Below the pieces are notes generated by a model, which saw only the letters and a list, made by a program, of their open reading frames with translations, was not told the DNA's origin and did no database searches. 64,000 bases of DNA from Sycobia sp. Sy_11 (taxonomy: Eukaryota > Arthropoda > Insecta > Hymenoptera > Epichrysomallidae): the NCBI GenBank assembly GCA_018907035.1, contig JACCIC010000138.1, forward strand, positions 943,001-1,007,000, written 5' to 3'. This document shows, in pieces, positions 51,475-63,500 of the stretch. Made by a program: the position numbers and the translations under genes. Each line of letters begins with the position of its first letter. The first letter of the stretch is position 1.

Positions 51475-52165
51475 CAGAGGTGCCAGGCCGGACAGCCAAC
51501 TCGAGTATGCGCGTTAGAGTCTTTACCCCTCCACGTGCTGATTGGCTGAAACTCGCGCGATATTTTAAAGTTATATGATCTGTATGATCGTATAAAACAA
51601 CAACCAAACTGCAAGACTATTAAAAAAATTATTGATACTATAATATATAACTGTGACCACATGCATATAAATATTTTAAACATGTCCACTACTAAAAACT
51701 CATTAATTAATATTATTCATTGTTAAAATTATTATTAATTATTGATATTATTATTAATTATTAATATTATTATTAATTATATAATTTAATATATATTAAA
51801 GATATATTAAATTATATAATTATAATAAATTTATATTAATAACTATAATATTTAATAATTATTATAATAGTTTATAATAATATTAATCATAATATTCATA
51901 ATTAATAATAATTTTAATAATGAATAATATTAATTAATGAGTTTTTAGTAGTGGAAATGTTTAAAATATTTATATGCATGTGGCCACAGTTATATATTAT
52001 AGTATCAATAATTTTTTTAATAGTCTTGCAGCTTGCTTGTTGTTTTATACGATCATACAGATCATATAACTTTAAAATATCGCGCGAGTTTCAGCCAATC
52101 AGCGCGTGGAGGGGTAAAGACTCTAACGCGCATACTCGAGTTGGCTGTCCGGCCTGGCACCTCTG
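51475..52165. mobile_element. hAT-type MITE, 691 bp, almost entirely palindromic, 8-bp target site duplication
   Basis: The element starts CAGAGGTGCCAGGCCGGACA and ends with its reverse complement (TGTCCGGCCTGGCACCTCTG). It is flanked on both sides by CGTGCAAC (51467-51474 and 52166-52173), a perfect 8-bp duplication. The outer arms, about 270 bp each, are nearly identical in inverted orientation; the inner part is AT-rich and forms the loop centre near 51820. An 8-bp duplication with CAG...CTG ends is diagnostic of the hAT superfamily. There is no transposase, so it would be non-autonomous. ORFs reading into both arms give almost the same peptide because the arms are copies; they are not genes. 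Confidence 0.88.
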
Positions 52166-52466
52166 CGTGCAACAGAGAGAGAAAGCAAATGTCAAAGCGA
52201 GTAAGGGGACGAAAAGAAGCATAAGTAGGGAAGCAGAAATTTAACTTTCCCCTCTTTCTACGCTTACTACATACTCCCACTCTCTTTTCTTCAAATACAA
52301 CGAGGGTTGTAATAAAGTTCGTAAAAAAGCCTTTTCCTACTAGATAAGGACTATATTTTCCCTCATGAGAACCGGAATCAGGCGGTGAAGGTGCGATTTG
52401 TAGGTTAGAATGAAGAAAAGCTTCTTTACGAATCTCGTTTCAACACTCGGCTTCGCTTTGCACCAA

Positions 52467-52529
52467 CTTGCACACAAAACCATCGAGGGATTTCCAAGAT
52501 AGCGACGTCTACCGGACAAAACTACCATC
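52467..52529. repeat. Inner inverted repeat, right arm (partner 51407-51474)
   Basis: Reverse complement of the left arm: CTTGCACACAAAACCATCGA, TTTCCAAGATAGCGACG, CTACCGGACAAAACTACCAT. It preserves the uninterrupted version of the sequence disrupted by the MITE on the other side. Confidence 0.65.
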
Positions 52530-52663
52530 TCCGGCTAATTTTTAGTCTCTCTACCCTCCATAGTTTTCTACCTTCTAGTCTCTACCCGCCATAGTTTAGT
52601 TCATAGACATATATATTTCTACTGCTACTGTTCCACTACTTTCCGTTTTCCCCTCTTCTTCGC

Positions 52664-52668
<5 letters not shown>

Positions 52669-52704
<36 letters not shown>
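52669..52704. repeat. (GA)n microsatellite
   Basis: About 35 bp of GA immediately inside the right arm of the large inverted repeat. Confidence 0.96.
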
Positions 52705-52707
<3 letters not shown>

Positions 52708-52790
52708 ACGACTCCCTGTATTGCTTTCTCACTCTGGTTTAGGCTCCAACTCTGTTCCCAGAGAGCGCCATCTAATATATAAGTCTATGG

Positions 52791-52850
52791 TTTAGTTACA
52801 ACAGTCAACATAATTACAATTTTTATTTTAATGAAAAGTTCACTTTCAAA
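52791..52850. mobile_element. MITE-like repeat fragment, copy D
   Basis: AGTCAACATAATTACAATTT and the following bases resemble AATCAACATAAGTACAATTT of copy B and the reverse complement of the copy A start. Only this terminal piece is recognisable, directly abutting the CTATGG end of the larger inverted repeat. Confidence 0.4.
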
Positions 52851-52984
52851 AATATATATGATTACGCTAATAACAATCCAAGCCAGTGTAAATTTATATT
52901 TGAATCTGCAGCTTCAAAAGTTTGCATTTTCGATGAAACTTAAAGCTTTATTTTAATAACATGAACAAATAGATTGTTCAACGG

Positions 52985-53640
52985 AAAATCCAGTCTTCCA
53001 TCTTCCATTCTGACCATCTTTCCCGCAATGATCGTTTAAAATACAGTAATTGTGTTCGATAAAAGTATACATCGACTGTTTGATCTTTTTTTAACAAATA
53101 ATAGATCACATTCTTCTGCTCCCACGAAATACAGTGCATGACTTTGTATGGATTTCTCGTCTTGGATACAATGATACAGATTCACCGGATCCACGATTTT
53201 TGGGCTTTAAACAATGTAATAGCTTCACAGTACATTTATTATCTTCAATAATAGTCCTGTATAAAAATGGCCTCTTTTAATGGCACTGAAAAAGAATTAC
53301 GTATTCAACAAACAATTTTCAACACTGGTCAGCGTTAGTTTGTGCGGTACTCAATTCCTTAAATTTTGGACGAATCTTGGAGCATATTCAGAGTATGCTT
53401 CTGCGAGCCAAACATGAGCTTTAGATGTATTTTTCTTCAAATTAAACCAATAAACTGAAACTCTGCACATACAAGGCTTTTTTATCACATAATTCCGACA
53501 TGTTTGAAGCAAGAAGAAATGTTGTATATAAACTGTTGTATACAAAAGTTTGTATAGAAATATGTTCAATTTGACAAATGAAATTTAATAGATATTTTAC
53601 TTTCTTGAACTTGTGACAGTCATCATTCAAGAAACGGCGC
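52985..53640 (-). pseudogene. Degenerate mariner-family transposase remnant 1
   Basis: Translation of the minus strand, allowing frame changes and stops, gives mariner-like segments in the right order: VPHKLT near 53350, AIKRGHFYTGLLLKII near 53270 (equivalent of the region before the first catalytic Asp, which is lost), then VMHCISWEQKNVIYYLLKKD near 53120 and YRTQLLYFKRSLRE near 53040. It lacks the C-terminal catalytic part and has several in-frame stops. This is a dead copy; the upstream part (53400-53640) is only weakly recognisable. It is diverged from the copy at 57.3 kb. Confidence 0.7.
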
Positions 53641-56600
53641 AAGTAATAAATATGAAGATAGTAACAAATACGAACTTTTTAAATTGTAGACCCAATAAAA
53701 TTGGAAAGGTTAATCAAAGCCAATTTTTATTATTAAATTCGAAAAAAGTGCAATAGCAGAAGATGTCGGTACTGCCATCAATTTTACAGCTGCTTGTTAT
53801 AGACTAGCATTCAAACATCAGAAACCAATCATAAAACGTCATTTGATGTCGGGAAGCGATCAACAAAAATACTAGAATTCTTGAATGTTTTACCATCATA
53901 ATGAACTACTACACAGTAATGTTTTTAAAACTTAAAATGAGTTACGAACGCTCGTACTTTAATAAAAATCATTTTATAATTAAAAATACGTAATTATTAC
54001 GTGACGGATATGCTTTTCTAGATAATATGTTCCCTAACTCGAATTCTCAATGTCGCGACGAGAGGTCATTGCAACGATTGGAGTTTTTACTAAAAAGTGC
54101 AAATTCAGTTTTTTTCAGATATATAAGATTGGATAAAAGTCGGCATGTACCGTCATCATAGTTCTCTATTCGACTAAAAGAGCTGATGGTCTGATGTACA
54201 CACACACACACGCGCGCGCGCGTGCGTGTGTGTGTATGCGTGTGTTGACGGTAGGGTACTCTGCCGAGTTGAGTCCGCAGCTGTGGAATATGGAAAGATC
54301 CGTGCTATTTTAGCGCTCTTCCGACCTGTTTTGTAAGTAGGATCTGATGCTACTATGCTTGACGGATTATAATCAGATCTTTATATTCCCTTGACCTTTA
54401 GTCTCCTCAGGTCCTTGGGGAAAGTTGTAGATTGCATCCTAAAAATCACTCGATTGATATATAATCGTTGTTTTCTCTGAAGTGGGTAAAAGTTTGCCAT
54501 AAAATAAGTAATCCATTATTTGCCATTGTGTTCCTAGAGCTACAGGTGTAAACCTTTCATATTCTGGATGGATCTCTCGGTGAGATTCGCTCTTGAATGA
54601 TAAATTTCCATTGTCCAGTTTTATTCTTATGATCCATGGGAATCCACGATGACAGAAAATCTCCTGCTAAATAAGTCAAATGCGAGCAGCGTTAGATGGC
54701 CTGATAAAGGAAGCCTCAATCTCAAACCGTCAGATAAACATTCTAGTAGCTACGAGACGGAACTTGCGTTACCTGGAGGAACGTGGATAAAGTTCCAATA
54801 CATTGAAGGATATAGTATCGCTGTTCTTAGTTTGATAAGGCCGTTGTATTATAGTTGCTGTCATACTGAAGCCTTTATAGCATATGCATAAGAAAAATGA
54901 TCTCAAGTAGTGACAATTTCCTTTTCGCATTCAGGTCCAACCATGTTTTTCAAGTATTTTTCTAAAGATCTTCTCTACTCATGAATGTACTGTAGATCGC
55001 ATGTCCTGACAATATGGTAGCTAATGACTTAAAATTAACTCTCGTATAAAAAATACTGAGAGTATTTTAGTTCGAGAGTGAATTAACCTTTTCTAAAAAA
55101 ATTTATGATATTATTTAAAGAAGCATATGAGTAAAAATTTGCTATTTCAGAATACAAATCTTTCATTTTGAAATTTTTAACCGTTGTTTTAGGTATGAAG
55201 ATACTTATTTGTATCGCATCCGCCAATCACTAACATATCAAACATTTTTTTATTTATTGATTTCCCACAAGTACATTATTCTAGTTTATATTCTAATTAT
55301 TTTGTTTTTAAATAAGAACTACCTGCTGATCGACTCAAGAGCCCAGCATGTGACCTAGAGCAAAATATAGTTTTTTCTAGCTCCAACATTTGAGATTTTT
55401 TATTTCTTTTTTTATTTTTCGATGAAATTTGAATGAAAATTTAAGATTATAATATCCGTCAGTATGATAGTTATTTCTATAAATTACACATATCATGTTT
55501 CACTTATGAAAAGAAAGCAGACTTTTACAAAAAATGTTTTTTTGTTTACGATTTTTATTATTATATAATCTACTTACATAAAATGTAAAAGAAATAATCA
55601 AATCACTTTCATACATTTTTTTAATATGTTATCAAAGTCGTGGACTTTTTTTGCTTATATGGGCCTGTACAGACTACAAAGGGACCATGAACAGAGTGGC
55701 CAGCGAGCGTTCGCCCCTCACGTGCCTGCGACCGTGCAAGTGTCCTACATTAACAGTATAACTTAAATGGAAGAATATTGTGAATAGCGATAAGTGGCGT
55801 CGTCCCGGTTTTCGTGCTACTCACAATTAGACTAACAATCTTATAAGTATAATTATATGAATATCTGCAGTGGTTTGTAAAAGAACGAATAAGCATTTTG
55901 GTGTAAGGGCCTGAATATTTTAGTTTTCTTTTTTTTAACTAAAATCACAATATGAAAAAATTTTATTAAAGATGCAATAAAAAAATAATTTTTTATTAAT
56001 TTCAAAATTTCTTCATAATTTCTTATTTATAAACTTATATAACATCGTATATAAGCTCTTATCAATCACAAACGAACCAGTTCTTATGTAAGATCACACA
56101 TAGAAATTTAGTTAAGAACTGACGTAAAACTGCACCAACATTTTATTTTCACATTGGTTATTTCGCGAAAAGTCGATTACAATAATGTAAAAAAAAGCTC
56201 TTATTGACTTAATATTGAGTGAATCAACTCAAGACTTATTCATGTTGTCGCAATAAAACTCTTTACTTCATTAATAAAATTTAAATAAATTCTATGTAAA
56301 TTTGATACTCCCTTGAAACTAATACTTGAAACTTTGTTTAATTTTTTTATATCTGGTTAAAAGCATTGAATATGGAATTTATGATGCAATTGATGGTAGC
56401 TCCAGCTTGTCACACAATGTTGCCAATGATTCTGTCATATATGCTGCAGGAAGTTGTTTTGTTTTAATCATCTAGACTGGTTTATCTTTGTATAAGTATA
56501 TGTTCTACAAGTTTGTCTATCTACCTGCTAGCCTTGATGTAATGCGGTTCGTAATAAATATTTTATACTTTTTTAGTGCTCGTTTATGTTTCTGGAAATG

Positions 56601-57254
56601 AGTAATGTAAAAATTTTAAATATCTTCGATACTTCAGAAGCTTCTTTTAAATATTTTATAATTTTAACAAATAACAATTCCTTGCATGGTTTTTTGTTTT
56701 GTTTATAAATATAAAGAATTGAAAATTAAACATTTCCAAACTACAGCTATGCAACAAAATATTAAAGATGTATCAATTGCGAGGTAATTCTAAAAACTGA
56801 TAAAGTTAAACAATAAATCTAAATCTGACTTTGAGTAGTTTGAGCAGATGCAGTATATATATATATATAAAACCATATAAATTCTAAAAACTGATAAAGC
56901 TATGATAATAATATAATAATTCAATTATAAAAAACCTTGCCGAAGTCTGATAATGTGCTGTGCCAATTATATTGTAATTACAATATAAAATATAAGCCTT
57001 AATATGAACGACTGTATCACAAAATTATATAATTTTACTTATATATAGTTGAAATACAAAAATATTGTTTTATATATATTTTTTTAATTATTTTTTCTTT
57101 TCTTCAATATTTTATGCAGAAAAAAACTAATGTTAAGACTTTGAATAAGTTTCCGCTGATTTTTTACAAAATGAAAGTTTTATTTAAAATATAAAGAATA
57201 AAAACATTTCATTCAATAGATTACCCATCACTAAAAAGGACATGTATTTTCAGC
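53641..57254. other. Unassigned transposon-rich/AT-rich DNA
   Basis: A less AT-rich stretch at 54.25-54.95 kb with an 80-codon plus-strand frame, and another at 55.65-55.82 kb, may be old repeat pieces. I cannot assign them to a family. Confidence 0.4.
54195..54246. repeat. 52-bp alternating pyrimidine-purine tract (CA)n-(CG)n-(TG)n
   Basis: From TGTACACA through six CG steps to TGTGTGTATGCGTGTG every dinucleotide step is pyrimidine-purine. It is near-palindromic. Confidence 0.93.
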
Positions 57255-57935
57255 CTCTCAAAGAATCGATTCATTTTTTATTTTTTCCTTAAAATGAAAG
57301 CGCTGCTCAGCTAGGCCGTGTGCCATCGAACGGAATACGTGGAAATCGGAAAGGGCTATGCTGGTGAATATGAGGGGGGGGGGGGGACTTCAAATTGAAA
57401 CGCAGCATTTCCATGTAAGGTTTCACTGGTTTTGCAGCATGAGTCCGAGCATTGTCATGTCTCTGCTAATAGAGCGATCGTTTTTCGTTCATTTGGTTTA
57501 AGCAACTCATAATAACTTACATCCTGCTGATCTTACTAAATTCAAAGAAGTTTCGAACCATGGATATTTGGTTTCGCGGACACTGCTTATGAATGACCTG
57601 GATGATCCCACAATTTTGTACGCTTTGGATCGCTTCGGATTATCGTAGTCTATCGACTTTCTCAGCAGTAATCCACATATGACTAACTGCTTCAAAATGA
57701 TTTTGAAACAGTTAATTCATATACTTGTAATATTTTTCAAATCCTGATCGAGTAATTCCTTCAAATCTTCTTCTTCAAATTTTTTCGGTGCGCCAGAACA
57801 ATGTTTATTATCAAGTTCAAAATCATTATTTTTGAAGCATCGAAACCAATCGCTGCATTTCGTATCTGATAGAGCATTGTCACCTTATGTCTCAACAAGT
57901 ATTGGTTCAACTATAGAATTTTTTTAAATAACGCA
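57255..57935 (-). pseudogene. Degenerate mariner-family transposase remnant 2
   Basis: Minus-strand segments, in order: GDNALSDTKCSDWFRCFKNN near 57880, SGAPKKFEEEDLKELLDQDL near 57780 (the usual mariner N-terminal region), IDYDNPKRSKAYK near 57640, a SAKPNIHGSK-like stretch near 57560, SYYELLKPNE near 57510, DNARTHAAKPVK near 57440 (around the second catalytic Asp) and SDFHVFRSMAHGLAEQRF near 57320 (catalytic region near the C-terminus). The DNA-binding to catalytic linker is deleted, and frameshifts and stops break the frame. A G11 run at 57375-57385 lies inside. It cannot encode an active enzyme. Confidence 0.85.
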
Positions 57936-59291
57936 ATACAACAAAATACACTTTATTTGACATAAAAATAGAGATTTTCGGAACTAATAACAAATTACTT
58001 TGTTTACACTAATTTACACTGAGATACGCTAAATACAATATATTGCATGTGCATTACTATTCGAAATTCGATGCACGCAGTACAGCTACTGTCATCTTTA
58101 AAGAAAGAACGAGAATTTATTCAAGGTCCTAATATATTTTTCTTTCTTAATTTAAATTCAAAACAATCTTTCAACTAAAATTCGATCAATATGTAAAAAA
58201 ACACTTAATAATCTTGAATCAAAAGCTTCAACAATGATTATTTAAAAAATTCTAAAACAAAGTTTATTCAACATAATCTGCCATAGGAAAATAAAATTAA
58301 AAAACATTTTTTATTAAAAAACTTTGGTTTTCATCTCAAAAATACCGTAGAATTTTCTGAAAAATTTGTTTTTTATGCTTTAACAGCTTTGTTCTAATCA
58401 ATTTCCATCAATTCCACAATGTTTCATTATATAAATTTAAAGGTCTTTCATTGAACTTATATATATATATATATAATATAATTAACTTTACATATATTGA
58501 ATTATTTATCTTATATGATTTTACGTTTACATTTCACTATTATATTGGCATTATACTTACTATATGATGATTTCTATTATCTATTTGTATTACATAATTA
58601 ATAAATATATGTTATTAAAAAATGTTACTTATATTATGTCAAATATCTTTCCATACTCTATATTTTACTCTCAAGCTTTACACGCAAGTTAGTATATACG
58701 CAGTTGAATTGTTACTATAAAATTTTTTCCCTTTGTCCATTGTCGGAGCGAATAAGTTGCGGTTCATTCCAGAAATTCCCGCATATAGAAATGCATGAAG
58801 CAAATAATGATCTATTAAAAATCGTCTCATGTAACGATAACATCATTATACAATATATAATTCGCAGAAATAACCAACTATTTTCTATTAAGTATAATTT
58901 CGTTATTTCTATAAATGATCTCGCGTAGAAAACACATCTGAACATTAATCCAGAAAATTAATCCAGAAAACTCGTCACTTTTAAAAAACTTCTATGTGTT
59001 TTGTAAGACGGCAATCTTTTTAAATTGTAAAATCATTTTTATAAAATTATAATATATCAAGTAATACATTTTTTATAATTAAAGTGTATTTATTACGCCT
59101 TAAAAAAATTTAAAAAAAATACGACATTAAAAAAAGAGAGATGAACTTAAAACGCGCGCATGACATACAAGCAAGAATGAGTCTCTTCGCTGATAGCTAG
59201 ATGGATACCATGTATATATAATATTTACATATGCTAATGAAATGGCAGGCGTCATTGTTTGAAATTGTTAAGTGCGCGCATGTAAATCGGG

Positions 59292-59298
<7 letters not shown>

Positions 59299-59347
<49 letters not shown>
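59299..59347. repeat. (TA)n microsatellite
   Basis: About 49 bp of uninterrupted TA. Confidence 0.97.
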
Positions 59348-59351
<4 letters not shown>

Positions 59352-60429
59352 TGATGCGTATTATATTATATAAAAGAACTCGAATCTTCGACAATGTTTT
59401 ATATGCGCAGAGCGGTCTTTCAAAATCACGGAGCCTAATGAAAAGGACTTCTAATCATACTGTATCTCCAAGATTGCGATGAGAAATGGATTTGCGTCTT
59501 CCTGTATGTATCTTTGCGCCTGCTATACGGGCTTATTTAATGAAATATGAAAGATAATCCTATCGAGGGTTTTTTTTCTCCCCGATGCGTGATACAATTC
59601 TACACATATAATAATTTTATCTCGTGCAATTTCTGAAATTAAACGAATCACCTCTGTAATACTATATAATAAATGTATGAGATATCATATTTCATTGTTA
59701 GAGTAAAAAATTTGCATTGCTTCATAATGATGAAATTTGCGTTTGTGCGGTAAAAGGGTGAATTTATTCACATAAGCAACTTATCACTATTTAAAATTAA
59801 CATGAAAAGAGTATACACTTTATTATTACACTTTTTCCTGTACATATACTATATATACCCAGCATATATACCCAAATAACACTTCCTTAAACTACAATAA
59901 GACTTTAGTTAAACTTTTGCTTATAAATTCTACTTAAACATAATGTACTGAAAAATGCGTATTTTTATATAAATTTTTAAGAAGCCACCCCCTCCCCGAG
60001 GTCTGATGGGCCTACGAGACTTATATATATATATATGCGCAAAGGCGGTCCGGTTTGTGCTATATAATTACATTGTGAGAGGGAAGGTCGGAAAGTTTGC
60101 GGCTCAAGTCCCTTGGTGGACTCATCAAGGATTCATATTATACCAATACATGCACATATATATATTGTATATGTGTACGCGGAATTCTGGTAAACTCGTT
60201 TGATATACCGGACGTCATCCGCGTATATACCCAGACGCGCGCGTCCCTCCCGAGATGATGAGGTACGTGTTCGCTCTTAGCTATATACATGAATATATAT
60301 TTTACGACTGCTCGGAATGGGGGAATTATAATATACTTCGAGAATTATTACGAATTCACGCGAAATCTTATAATATCTATCGAAAATTTTCCGTCTACCA
60401 ATTGACAGATGATGATCATATACATTTAA

Positions 60430-60430
<1 letters not shown>

Positions 60431-60497
<67 letters not shown>
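60431..60497. repeat. (TG)n microsatellite
   Basis: About 66 bp of uninterrupted TG. Confidence 0.98.
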
Positions 60498-60501
<4 letters not shown>

Positions 60502-63500
60502 GAGTGTTTTTGTTATTTTTTGATGTTCAGTACTGACGTATTTGTAAGGCCATATGTGGCCCTAAAAGCCCTATAAGTTCGGGGGGCGGGCACGAGAGAC
60601 TACGTAAAAACTGAATTTTAAATACATAATAATAAACCTGTTAGAACGATAAGGTAACATATATGCATTTTAATTTCATTTCATAAAACTATTTTATCTT
60701 GTGAAATAAAAACTTTCTAAAAACTTTATAGTTTTATTGATTTACAATCGAGTGTAATAACAAATACATAGTTTTACTTGTTTATCATTTTCAAGATATA
60801 TATACTCTTAAGTTTGAAGCCTGTTAGTCTTGACCGGCTTTTGCAAAAAGACGTTACTGAACTTCGCGTTACTATATATATATATATAATAGTATATTTG
60901 TCCGCTCAATACATTTTTTTAATTTCGTTAGATAACTTTATATGACATTGAATTGCAAATTATCCAGGTTATTTCAAATAATTTTGTACATGAGCCAGCA
61001 ATAACTTCAAACGCGTATAAGTGGTTGGTATATTGAAGAAGTTTTGAAATTGTATTTATCGGGTATTATAGAGGTACGACGCTATATATTGAATATACAT
61101 ATAATTTTTATCCTTAAAAATAAAATGCTCACTTTTATACTTGATCATTTATACATCGATACTTACACGCGACGCCATATAATTGGCAGTAATTCGACAA
61201 ATTTTACATAAAAAAAAGTATATACAATATATACCATAAAGATCGCCTTTAATTAATTAAAAATCAAGAAATCGCCTCTGACGCTGTATTCGAACTATAT
61301 ATTATAGGGATGTGACTGGAAAAGATGCAATGATATTTTTTAATTTTAGAATCTTCTAGAGTCCATTTTGCCTCGGCATAATTAATAATTCATCGGTCGG
61401 AAGAATAAAACGAGAATTCGAGAAAAATAAAATCAGTTTTTATACATAAATCGTTATAGAGATAGAGACGTTTTCGAGAGTAAAAAAAAATTCAAATACA
61501 GCGGCCCATATAATATATATATATATATATATGCCCGTAACGGAATATAAAAGACTCCGAGCGTCAATCTTACCTACCACCAATGCAAAATGTATAAATG
61601 TATTGCACGTTGCCCGACACGTTCGTATATATGCTAAATCGGTGATATATATTATATGTATAGTATGGTAAAAGAACTCGTCTCTCAATGACCGTCGTGA
61701 TTTTTATAATTCAGCCTTTTGTGCGCAGTCGTATAGCCTATATAAATGTCTCTTACGAGAACTTTCGTTAAAAGTATTTTATATATATATATATGGCTCA
61801 AGCAGGCTAAAGGAAACGGAATATCATTGCTCTACATATACACCGCGCGCGCGCAAGCGATGTCACACGCGCAAGCACATATTTTTAATTGTTTTATAAA
61901 TATTCAAGTAAAATCGAATGAATTCTAAAGCATAAGAATTTGTCTATCGGCCTTTTCTCCGATTCACGAAATGAATATGTTATAACGTATGTGTATATTC
62001 TTAAATTGTCGGGAATGTGAAAAACCGCCAAAAAATTACCAAATAAATATGAGTTGTTAATTTCACGTTTCTAATTTGAATGCAAAATTTTTATTTAATA
62101 TTTTAACGAGGTTGCCTGAAAAATTTCAATGGAAATGAACTGATAATAATTAAGAATAATTTTACAAGCTTTGAGGATCATAATATTGCATAGACGATTA
62201 TTTAAAAAAAAAAAAAAACTTTATATTGTTCAATAATTATATGTAGAAAAGAAAACTTGATGAATTTAGATAATTAATTTTCAAAAAAGTTCATATAACT
62301 ATATATCGACCAAAAACAGAAGACTGATTTTTTATTCGTATGCGCATCGAGTAATATTTATTCTGGATAATGGCTATTAATAAAAATTTAAAACAGTAAA
62401 ATACCTTCTATACTCTGCTTATAATCTTTTCTTAAATTAAAAATTCTTTAAAAGACAATGCGCGCATTTTCCCGATTTTTTCCCGGCAACAAAGGTTTAA
62501 CACAAAAAAAAACACATAATAACTTATGTATAAGATGATAAATATTAAATGTTGGGAATCAAGTCACATTGAAAATTCTGTAACCTTGCATTTAATTAGG
62601 AGAAAACAAAGCTGTACTGTTAAAAATAAAAAAAGTAAGATTTAAATAAATTATAAAATATAATTAATTTATAAGAATCGTGTAATTAAAGCGGTATACA
62701 TATGTATTTAACAACAATTTTACATTATTCATACACTCTATTAAAAATTATTTACTTTTTCTCGCTACAAGAAAATTTGAGTACGAAAATGACACTGATA
62801 TAAATCAATTTTTTTAATTTTTTTTTTCAAATTTTAACATGGCTCCTGCTTATCGACACGTGAATTTTCGTCGCTAGAGCAATACTTACTATTGATTGCG
62901 CTGCATGAAATTCGCCGTACAGGTGAAAATTATATTATATTATATGCTGAGAACTATTTTGGGAAAGAATCATGTATCGGATACGCTAAAATCGAATATG
63001 GATCAAATTTAAACTTATTGAGTAACTTACTCAGTCAGTTCTGTTATCGGCTACTAGGTGTCGACTTTATTTTTCTAATATTACATCAAAGTAATCGTCC
63101 TAAATTAATAGTATCAAGCGTTTATTTCAATTGACACCTCAACCTTTGGGTCAACATCCTCGAAGGTATTTTTTTATAGTCGGTACAGAGGTCTTTTTAT
63201 TCTACACTATCAGCACATAAGATGCCTTTTCCAACGTTTTTTAAAAATTTCATTCTTTTTTACTCAGACGCAGTCATCAAATAATTTACTTTTCCTACAT
63301 GGTTTATTATTTATTTCCAATTCGTCACTTCATTATTATATATATTTGTTACTTATTATATTCATATAAGTAAACACGAACTTACAATAAGATTATTTAA
63401 TTAAGTTTTAAATAAACTTTAATCTCGTTCGATTTTACACAGTGTAACAATAGAAATAAGACTAGAATTTATTAAGGCTAAGGTATTCAACCGCATGACC

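Larger units (their letters stand above)
50305..52790. mobile_element. Large nested element bounded by roughly 90-bp imperfect terminal inverted repeats
   Basis: Left arm 50305-50397 begins CCATAGACTTATTTATTAGA and contains AACAGAGTT and CCAGAGTGAGAGAGGAATAC. The right arm 52706-52790 is its reverse complement with changes (GTATTGCTTTCTCACTCTGG, AACTCTGTT, TCTAATATATAAGTCTATGG). No transposase is recognisable inside. The interior holds a MITE-like fragment (51105-51335), a second inverted repeat (51407-51474 with 52467-52529) and a hAT-type MITE. A second CCATAGACTTAT lies just outside at 50258-50269. No target duplication was found, so this may be a composite rather than one element. Confidence 0.5.

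Noticed and set aside
51315..52244. Two near-identical ORFs on opposite strands (124 and 97 codons) that look like a duplicated membrane protein gene
   Set aside because: They are the two inverted arms of the hAT-type MITE; they include terminal-repeat sequence and share no conserved domain.
60101..60130. Possible tRNA-like B box (GGCTCAAGTCCC)
   Set aside because: No A box, acceptor stem or anticodon arm can be built around it.
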